DNA of 64,000 bases from Candidatus Gastranaerophilales bacterium (GTDB taxonomy: Bacteria > Cyanobacteriota > Vampirovibrionia > Gastranaerophilales > Gastranaerophilaceae). Below are positions 53,746 through 61,195 of the stretch, in pieces. How positions within the stretch are numbered: the stretch's first letter is position 1; each line of letters begins with the position of its first letter. The notes beneath the pieces were generated by a model, which saw only the letters and a program-made list of their open reading frames with translations, did no database searches and was not told where the DNA came from. The position numbers were made by a program, and so were the translations under genes. The stretch covers positions 124,001-188,000 of the forward strand of contig CALUQG010000001.1 of NCBI GenBank assembly GCA_944322855.1, in the 5' to 3' direction.

Positions 53746-56541
53746 TTATTTATCTTTACCGCAGCAGTGTTTATATTTTTTGCCGCTGCCGCACGGGCAT
53801 GGATCATTTCTTCCTATTTTTTCACCATTATGTATCGGAGAAGAAACTGCATCATCGTCTTCGCTTGGTGCTTTGAATGTTTGTGCGGCTTGAGACAGCT
53901 GTGTTTCGATAACTTCATCATCACGTCTGTTCACAATTTGTACTCCGAAGCGTGTTCTGAATAAATATTTTACGGTTTCAGACTGGATTTCATACATCAT
54001 ATTGTTAAACAAATCATATGCTTCACGTTTGTATTCAATCAAAGGATCTTTTTGACCGTATGCACGCAGCCCTATACCGTCACGAAGCATATCAATATTG
54101 TGAAGATGGTCAATCCATTTGTTGTCGACGACTCGAAGAAGTATGTCTTTTTCGATATTTCTCATTATGTTTGTATGTGAGAACGGTTCTTCCGGAACAT
54201 AGAACTCTTCATATTGTTTTTGGATATCGTTGTAAAATCTGATTGTTTCTTCTTCATGCTCTCTGTATGCGTCGATAGCCAGTTTTTTAAGTTTTTCAAA
54301 AATAGATTCATAACTCAAACCCTGAACATCTTTTACTTCAAGATAAGAAAGCTGAGGAACAAGAGAGTGAACTTCTTTCATCATACCCTGCAGGTCTTCA
54401 TAGATATATTCCTGAGGATTTTGTCCCGGAGAAATATAACTTTTTATAATTCTGTCCATTTCTCTTTCAATCATGTAATAGATATCAGCAGTCAAATCTT
54501 CGCCTTTTAGAACTCTTCTTCTCTGGCTGTAGAATTTTTCTCTTTGAATATTCATTACATCATCATATTCCAGCACACTCTTTCTTATATCGAAATGGTA
54601 AGTTTCAACTTTTCTTTGAGAAGCCTGAATTTGTCTGGTAATAAGTTTCGACTCTATTGCCATATCCTCTTCAACATTGAGAGTATTCATAAGATTTATG
54701 ATATGTTGACCGCCGAATATTCTCATTAAATCATCTTCAAGCGAAAGGAAAAATCTTGTTGATCCTGGGTCGCCCTGTCTTGCTGCACGTCCTCGAAGCT
54801 GGTTGTCTATACGTCTTGATTCATGTCTTTCAGTACCTATTACGTGCAAACCGCCTGCTTGAACAACTTTTTCGTGTTCTGCTTCTGTGATTGCTTTTGC
54901 CTCTTTTAAAGCGGCTTCTTTTTCCGTGTCATAGTTCGGGCTGTCTTCTGTTATACCTTTTTTATCCAGCATGTCTTTTGCAAGGTACTCAGCGTTACCG
55001 CCAAGCAGAATATCGGTACCGCGGCCGGCCATGTTTGTTGCAATTGTCACTGCACCAAAACGTCCTGCCTGTGCAATGATGTAGGCTTCTTTCTCATGGT
55101 GTTTGGCATTTAAGACATTATGTTTTATTCCTCTTTTTTTCAAAAGCTCTGACAAATATTCCGATTTATCGATACTTATAGTACCGACAAGCACCGGTCT
55201 GCCTATTTCATGCATTTTTACGATTTCATCTACAACTGCAAGATATTTTTGCTTTTGTGTTTTATAAACAACATCGGGCAGGTTTATTCTGATATCCGGT
55301 CTGTTTGTGGGTATAGTCGTAACCTCAAGGTTATAAATTTTGCCGAATTCTGCTTCTTCTGTCATTGCAGTACCTGTCATACCGGAGAGTTTTGGATACA
55401 GTCTGAACAAATTTTGGAAAGTAATGCTGGCAAGAGTTTGAGTTTCGTCTTGAATTTGCACTCCTTCTTTAGCTTCAACAGCCTGATGAAGACCGTCAGA
55501 CCAGCGTCTTCCCTCCATTAAACGTCCTGTAAACTCGTCTACAATTACAACTTCACCATCTTTAATTACATAATCGGTATCTTTTTGATACAATTCTTTT
55601 GCTTTCAATGCTTGAAGCAAATGATGAGCATATTGTGTATGTACATCAAAAAGATCTTCTATACCGAGAATCTGTTCTGCATGGTCAATACCTTCTTCTG
55701 AAAGAATGACATTTTTGTTTTTTTCATCGACTTCGTAATCTACATCTTTTTTAAGCTGAGGTGCAACTTTTGCCATGGTCTGGTAAAGCTGTGCCGACTG
55801 TTCTAAACGTCCTGAGATAATCAACGGAGTTCTTGCTTCGTCAATCAAAATTGAATCTACTTCATCGATGATTGCATAGTTGTAAGGACGTTGAACAAGC
55901 ATATCGAGACTTCCGGCCATGTTGTCTCTCAGATAGTCAAACCCGAATTCATTGTTTGTACCGTATGTAATATCACAGGCATATGCAGCTTTTTTTCTTT
56001 CAAATTCATCTGCATCACGATTGTTGGATAGAATTACTCCGACACTCAGCCCGAGAAATTTATAGATACGCCCCATCCATTCGCTGTCACGTTTTGCCAG
56101 GTAATCATTAACCGTAACAACATGAACACCTTTTCCGGTAAGTGCGTTCAAATAAGCAGGCAATGTTGCTACAAGTGTTTTACCTTCACCGGTTCTCATT
56201 TCGGCAATATGCCCGTTGTGCAGAAATATACCGCCTATTAACTGCACATCAAAATGGCGCATATTCAAAACTCTTTTCCCTGCTTCTCTTACTACGGCAA
56301 ACGCTTCCGGTAAAATTTCATCAAGAGCCTTCTTTTCAAGCATTCTGTCTTTTTTCAAATCGGAAGAATGTTCTCTGTTTGCAAGAAAGTCTTTGAATTC
56401 CTGTGTTTTTGCTCTGAGCTGGTCATCAGTAAGCGCTTCCATTTCAGGTTCGAGTTTGTTTATATGTTCAACTATAGGCATCATTTTTTTTACTTTTTTT
56501 TCATTAGGATCGCCCAGTAGTTTTAGTAGTAAATCAATCAT
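53746..56541 (-). CDS. secA: Preprotein translocase ATPase SecA
   Basis: 931 residues, full length. It drives protein export through SecYEG. Walker A GEGKT is at 118-122; the DEVDSILIDEARTPLIISG segment, the TGTA motif (LSGMTGTAMTEEAEF) and the helicase II motif GRGTDILLGGNAEY follow in order. The C-terminal SEC-C zinc site is intact (GRNDPCPCGSGKKYKHCCG), as used for SecB or ribosome binding. Needed for export of the signal-peptide proteins in this window. Confidence 0.99.
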   Translation of the reverse strand: MIDLLLKLLGDPNEKKVKKMMPIVEHINKLEPEMEALTDDQLRAKTQEFKDFLANREHSSDLKKDRMLEKKALDEILPEAFAVVREAGKRVLNMRHFDVQLIGGIFLHNGHIAEMRTGEGKTLVATLPAYLNALTGKGVHVVTVNDYLAKRDSEWMGRIYKFLGLSVGVILSNNRDADEFERKKAAYACDITYGTNNEFGFDYLRDNMAGSLDMLVQRPYNYAIIDEVDSILIDEARTPLIISGRLEQSAQLYQTMAKVAPQLKKDVDYEVDEKNKNVILSEEGIDHAEQILGIEDLFDVHTQYAHHLLQALKAKELYQKDTDYVIKDGEVVIVDEFTGRLMEGRRWSDGLHQAVEAKEGVQIQDETQTLASITFQNLFRLYPKLSGMTGTAMTEEAEFGKIYNLEVTTIPTNRPDIRINLPDVVYKTQKQKYLAVVDEIVKMHEIGRPVLVGTISIDKSEYLSELLKKRGIKHNVLNAKHHEKEAYIIAQAGRFGAVTIATNMAGRGTDILLGGNAEYLAKDMLDKKGITEDSPNYDTEKEAALKEAKAITEAEHEKVVQAGGLHVIGTERHESRRIDNQLRGRAARQGDPGSTRFFLSLEDDLMRIFGGQHIINLMNTLNVEEDMAIESKLITRQIQASQRKVETYHFDIRKSVLEYDDVMNIQREKFYSQRRRVLKGEDLTADIYYMIEREMDRIIKSYISPGQNPQEYIYEDLQGMMKEVHSLVPQLSYLEVKDVQGLSYESIFEKLKKLAIDAYREHEEETIRFYNDIQKQYEEFYVPEEPFSHTNIMRNIEKDILLRVVDNKWIDHLHNIDMLRDGIGLRAYGQKDPLIEYKREAYDLFNNMMYEIQSETVKYLFRTRFGVQIVNRRDDEVIETQLSQAAQTFKAPSEDDDAVSSPIHNGEKIGRNDPCPCGSGKKYKHCCGKDK

Positions 56542-56756
56542 TATAAATATTTTCCCCTAAGTCTCTATATGACAACGAATATTTGTATATTGATTTTACC
56601 ACGCACAAGCTAAAAAGAACATATCGAAAAGGAATTAAGTCTTTATGGCAGTATTTGTTATCTATGTAAGGAAATGTAAACCTGAAAATTTTTGTTTTGG
56701 CAAAATTTCTAAATAATCTGTTTTAATATAATTAGGAAAGTTACGGCAGGCAGTTA

Positions 56757-58475
56757 ATGACGATTAATATCAGCAATAATCCATATAAAAATTTTCTAAA
56801 AATGCCAGGACAGTATGGTTTTGGCGATTATTCAGCTCAAAACAACGCCGTTTCTTTGCCTCAGCAAATTGCTTCGGTTAAAGTTTCCGATGTTCAAACA
56901 CAAAACGAGAGTGAAAAAAAATCTTCGTCCGGTAATAAGAAAATTTTCGGCATAATAGGCATATCTGTCGGCTCCGTCGCATTGCTTTCTTTAATAGGCT
57001 TGTTTACACTTTCCAAAGGTTTTTCAGGCAGGTTTGCTTATAAATTAGAAAAACTGTCTAAAGATTTAAAAAAGAAGATTTATGAGCTTTCTGCTGATAC
57101 AAAAGAATTAACTGCTTCTCAAAAGTTAAAACTCCGTTTTTCAAAAGCAATGCAGCCTGTTGCAGATGCAATGCAGGCAAGCTCTAATATTACATCAATC
57201 AAAGACAGCTGGATTAATCACTGGCTCAAAAAAATGAACCTGGAGCCGGCTATTAAAAAAATGAATAACGTTTTTAAAGGCATTGTTACAAAAAATACAA
57301 AAAATGCTTATATAAAAGCAGAAACATCTAATCTCGAGTTTTGTTCATATCTTGAGGAACTTGCAGCCGCAGCTGAAAAATCAGGCAATCACGCTCAAAA
57401 AATACAGCTGCAAAACTATGCAAAAGAGCTTCGTGAACTGTTCAAAAATAAATTTACATCGGCTGAACACTTTGAAAGAACGAATAAAGCTTATAATGAT
57501 ATGAATGGCTTAGATAAAGCGGTTTATGACAAACTTTTTGCCGATAACGGTTTATTTAAAAATCTCAAAAAATACAAAACATACATCACTGCAGATTTGA
57601 TAGAAAAAGACAGAAGACTTCTTGCAGAAACTCTTATTGCCAGCAAAACAAAACTTTCAAATAATGTTAATGACAACTACAACAACATCAAACGAATCTT
57701 GAACGATATAAAAATCAATATTAACCCAAAAGATGAAAATGCTGTTGATGTCATAAAAAATTTGAGTAAAACACTTGAAGATTACAAAACAGCATCAGGC
57801 CCTGCAGAAAAAGAAATCAGAGAAAAATTGTATAATGCTTTCAAGTCTGATATGAACAAGCTTTCTGAAATATTTGCAAGGGATAAACAATACGCATCAA
57901 ACCTTAATGATGTAAAAAACAAAATAGCTGAATTCTATACGGCAATTGATCCTCAGGTAGCCAAAAAAGGCATTGCCCAGGAGGCAATAACCGTAATAAA
58001 AGATTTGTACGGCAAAAATTCTCCACAGTATCTCCAAGCAAAAAAATACATGAATGATTTAAATAAAAACCTGAATACTGCAATAGCTTCTGAATTGAAT
58101 GCGTACGAAAAACTTGCAGAACTTCAAGTCGGTTCACTGCCTGCAGATATTATCGGTATCCTTGGGCCAACAGCTCTCGGTACACTTATGGTTGTCAGCG
58201 CTGACGGAAAAGAAGAAAGAATATCCAAAACTCTTACACAGGGTATACCTATCCTGGGCGGTGTTGCAACTTCTTATTACGGAAATACAAGAGGATGGAC
58301 AGGAGCCAAGAACCTATTTTTAGGCTTTGCAATAGGCTACCTGTTGAATATAATCGGTACACAAACTGACAGTCTTTACAAAAACTATGCAGAAAAACAA
58401 AATACTTTGAAATCAGCATTTGAATCATGGACAAAACTTCAGCAGAAGAATAAAACAGAAACAACACAGGTATAA
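56757..58475 (+). CDS. Large membrane protein with long helical domain, unknown
   Basis: 572 residues. An Asn/Gln-rich N-terminus (ISNNPYKNFLKMPGQYGFGD) leads to one membrane helix (about 63-86). A long helical, Lys-rich region follows, then two hydrophobic segments near the C-terminus (IIGILGPTALGTLMVV and LFLGFAIGYLLNIIG). The overall order (disordered start, membrane helix, helical middle, hydrophobic end) recalls the 50858/51927 pair. No family recognised. Confidence 0.8.
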   Translation: MTINISNNPYKNFLKMPGQYGFGDYSAQNNAVSLPQQIASVKVSDVQTQNESEKKSSSGNKKIFGIIGISVGSVALLSLIGLFTLSKGFSGRFAYKLEKLSKDLKKKIYELSADTKELTASQKLKLRFSKAMQPVADAMQASSNITSIKDSWINHWLKKMNLEPAIKKMNNVFKGIVTKNTKNAYIKAETSNLEFCSYLEELAAAAEKSGNHAQKIQLQNYAKELRELFKNKFTSAEHFERTNKAYNDMNGLDKAVYDKLFADNGLFKNLKKYKTYITADLIEKDRRLLAETLIASKTKLSNNVNDNYNNIKRILNDIKININPKDENAVDVIKNLSKTLEDYKTASGPAEKEIREKLYNAFKSDMNKLSEIFARDKQYASNLNDVKNKIAEFYTAIDPQVAKKGIAQEAITVIKDLYGKNSPQYLQAKKYMNDLNKNLNTAIASELNAYEKLAELQVGSLPADIIGILGPTALGTLMVVSADGKEERISKTLTQGIPILGGVATSYYGNTRGWTGAKNLFLGFAIGYLLNIIGTQTDSLYKNYAEKQNTLKSAFESWTKLQQKNKTETTQV

Positions 58476-58602
58476 ATATATCTGAAAGACTCCGGGAGTA
58501 AAACTGTGTATTTAGTCTGCACAAAAATTTACAGCAGTAATATTAATAACAAAGCATCTCTTGTCTTGTTTCGATAAATATAGAATATCAAAAAATACAT
58601 TA

Positions 58603-58634
58603 AAAAAGGCCGGAATTTTACATCCGGCCTTTTT
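58603..58634 (-). terminator. Terminator of the acetyl-CoA synthetase gene
   Basis: 12-bp perfect stem AAAAAGGCCGGA / TCCGGCCTTTTT with an 8-base loop, 23 bases past the minus-strand stop; T-rich in both directions. Confidence 0.92.
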
Positions 58635-58656
58635 CTCTTTTTCTTTATGCTGATTA

Positions 58657-60822
58657 TTACTTAGAGCAAGAGCAGCATTCTGTTCCGCAGCCAAAGTATT
58701 CTTTAACTTCATCAACTCTAACTTTGATACGTCCGTCAACCGCAATACCTTCACCTGTTTTTTCAGATATAAGCAGAGGGTTGATATCCAGCTCATCAAT
58801 GAATTTGAAGTCATTAACCATTTGAGACAATCTAAGAAGAGTTTCCTGGATTTGTGTCATATCAGCAGGTTTTGTACCTCTTGCACCTTTCAAGAGTTCA
58901 TATGCTTTTACAGATTTAATCATTTCATCAGCATCAACATCTGTCAAAGGAGCAATTCTGAAAGTAACATCCTTCATAGTTTCGATGAATACACCGCCTA
59001 AACCAAACATCATCATAGGACCGTATTGAGGATCTGTGGCTATACCGCAAACCATTTCACGGTTGCCTTTAACCATTTCCTGAATGATTACACCTTCAAG
59101 ACCGTCAATAAGTCCTTTTTCTGTCAATTTGGCAATAAGGTCTTTGTATTCTGCTCTCAATTGTTCTTCTGATTGGATATTGACTCTTACACCGCCTACA
59201 TCAGTTTTGTGAGAAGTTGTTTTTGAAGTCATTTTCATAACAACAGGATACCCGATAGAGTTTCCGAGGTTAACAACTTCTTCTTCATTAGTTGCAAGAC
59301 CGTATTTGCAAGCTCTGATACCATAAGCGTCTAACACATCGATTGATTCCAATGTAGTCAACTGAGCACGACCGTCAGCAACTGCTGCTTTGATAATTTT
59401 TTCAGCTTTAGCTTTGTCTACATCATAGACAGGCATTTTTCCTTCCGGTCTTTGCATCCACAATCTCTGCTGATTAAGTCTGTTAAATCCGTCAGCAGCT
59501 TCTTCTGCGTACATAAAGAACGGCATATTAACATCCATATTAGAAAGTTTTGTGAAGAATTCACTCTTAGTCATGAAAATACCGATAATCGGTTTTTCAG
59601 GATATTTTGCTTTGATTTCCATTAATGCCTGAGCAACATCAATATCTTTCAAACCAAGGAACGGAAGATAAATAACACCAATCATATCTACGTTTTCATC
59701 TGCAATAACAGTTTCAAGAGTTTGTTTGTAGTGTTCGATAGGTGCAGAAGCAATCATATCTACAGGGTTTTTAACACTGGCAGCTGCAGGTAAGAAGCTT
59801 CTTAATTTTTCTTTTGTAGCATCGGAAAGTTTAGCCATTTGCATACCGTATTCACATACAGCATCTGTAGCCATGATTCCGGGGCCGCCTGAGTTTGTAA
59901 TGATAGCAACTCTGTCTCCTTTTGGAATAGGAGAAGTTGCAAAAACTTTTGCAGTCGCAAAAAGATTTTTCAAAGAGTATTCTCTGATTACACCTGATTG
60001 CATAAGCAAAGCATTTGCTGCTTTGTCAGCACCGGCAAGAGAACCTGTGTGAGAAGATGCTGCAGAAGCACCTGCTGCTGAACGTCCTGCTTTCAAAGCA
60101 AGAATTGGTTTTTTCTTTGTTACTCTTGTTGCAAGTTTTCTGAAATTAGCCGGATTTTGGATAGATTCCATATACAAAAGAATTTGTTGAACATCGTCTT
60201 CATTTTCCCAGTATTCGATAGCTGTTTCAGCATTAACATCTGCCTGGTTTCCGATAGAGATAAACTGTGCAAAACCTAGGTTGAGGTCTTTTAGGATGTT
60301 TAAAATACCGCCGCCTAAAGCACCTGATTGAGAAACAAAACCGATGTTTCCTCTTTCAGGAAGAGATTCTGCAAAGCAGCCATCCATTCTGATGTCAGGA
60401 GCTGTGTTTACAACACCAAGGCAGTTAGGGCCAACACATCTCATACCGTATTCTTTTAATTTTGCAACGAGTTGTTTTTCAGCTTCCGCACCTTCGGCAC
60501 CTGCTTCTTTGAAGCCTGCTGAAATAATACAGATACCTTTGATACCTTTTTCATGACATTCATCAATTGCATTCAAAACGAATTTTTGGGCAATAACGAT
60601 AATAGCCAAATCAACTTCGCCGGGAATTTCTTTAACGTTTGTATAAGCTTTAAAACCTTGAATTTCTCCGCCTTTAGGGTTTACAGGATAAATTTGTCCG
60701 GTAAAATTATATTCTTTCAATCTTTTCATGATGTCAGAACCAATTGTATGGTCTTTTGTAGATGCTCCGATTACGGCAATTGCTTTCGGACGCATAATTT
60801 TGTCTAGTTGTTCTTTTAGCAT
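58657..60822 (-). CDS. acd: ADP-forming acetate/acyl-CoA ligase, fused subunits
   Basis: 721 residues: the alpha (CoA-binding and ligase) and beta (ATP-grasp) parts in one chain. IAVIGASTKDHTIGSDIMKR opens the CoA-binding fold; the phospho-histidine is H258 in SSHTGSLAG; GYPVVMKM with KTDVGGVRVNI begins the ATP-grasp. It makes ATP and acetate from acetyl-CoA, a hallmark of fermentative anaerobes. An unusual Cys-rich tail ends the chain (FGCGTECCSCSK). AAAGGTGA precedes the ATG. Confidence 0.93.
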   Translation of the reverse strand: MLKEQLDKIMRPKAIAVIGASTKDHTIGSDIMKRLKEYNFTGQIYPVNPKGGEIQGFKAYTNVKEIPGEVDLAIIVIAQKFVLNAIDECHEKGIKGICIISAGFKEAGAEGAEAEKQLVAKLKEYGMRCVGPNCLGVVNTAPDIRMDGCFAESLPERGNIGFVSQSGALGGGILNILKDLNLGFAQFISIGNQADVNAETAIEYWENEDDVQQILLYMESIQNPANFRKLATRVTKKKPILALKAGRSAAGASAASSHTGSLAGADKAANALLMQSGVIREYSLKNLFATAKVFATSPIPKGDRVAIITNSGGPGIMATDAVCEYGMQMAKLSDATKEKLRSFLPAAASVKNPVDMIASAPIEHYKQTLETVIADENVDMIGVIYLPFLGLKDIDVAQALMEIKAKYPEKPIIGIFMTKSEFFTKLSNMDVNMPFFMYAEEAADGFNRLNQQRLWMQRPEGKMPVYDVDKAKAEKIIKAAVADGRAQLTTLESIDVLDAYGIRACKYGLATNEEEVVNLGNSIGYPVVMKMTSKTTSHKTDVGGVRVNIQSEEQLRAEYKDLIAKLTEKGLIDGLEGVIIQEMVKGNREMVCGIATDPQYGPMMMFGLGGVFIETMKDVTFRIAPLTDVDADEMIKSVKAYELLKGARGTKPADMTQIQETLLRLSQMVNDFKFIDELDINPLLISEKTGEGIAVDGRIKVRVDEVKEYFGCGTECCSCSK

Positions 60823-60882
60823 GTGTTCACCTTTCTTTTAAAATTTATGCGTATTTTGTAATTTCACAATTAAAATTTAAAA

Positions 60883-60972
60883 ATCACGATTAGATTTTCC
60901 ATCACAATAATTATGATACGAAAATAATTTTTATACAAACATTTCAATCACTATGACAGGGTAATTGTGATA
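60883..60972. other. Repeated ATCACAAT-type motifs between acd and SNF2 genes
   Basis: ATCACGATTA (60883-60892), ATCACAATAA (60901-60910) and the inverse TAATTGTGAT (60962-60971) lie in the 373-base divergent gap. They may be binding sites for a regulator. The rest of the gap holds the SNF2 promoter and a roughly 180-base leader without other clear features. Confidence 0.35.
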
Positions 60973-60986
60973 TTGAGTATAAAGTA

Positions 60987-61014
60987 TTGTTATTTTTTTA
61001 ATTTCATGTATAAT
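60987..61014 (+). promoter_or_regulatory. Promoter of the SNF2 gene
   Basis: TTGTTA (60987-60992), a 16-base spacer and a perfect TATAAT (61009-61014), about 180 bases before the start codon. Confidence 0.6.
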
Positions 61015-61195
61015 CAATATTAGCAGTTATTAAGATAAGGTTTTGAACTGCTTTGTGGAATTAAACAAAAGGGTTGTCAGATATAGATTTTAGTGGTTTA
61101 AATCAACATCCTTTTTTGTTTAAAAAGTTTTTGTCAGAAATAGAGAAGCACCTGTAACTCTTTTCTGATGAGGAATATCCGGTTAACAGTAAAAT

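Noticed and set aside
53530-53964. Plus-strand frame with a hydrophobic stretch opposite the end of secA
   Set aside because: Most of it is antisense to the SecA C-terminus including the SEC-C site; the hydrophobic part comes from complementing Lys/Asn codons.
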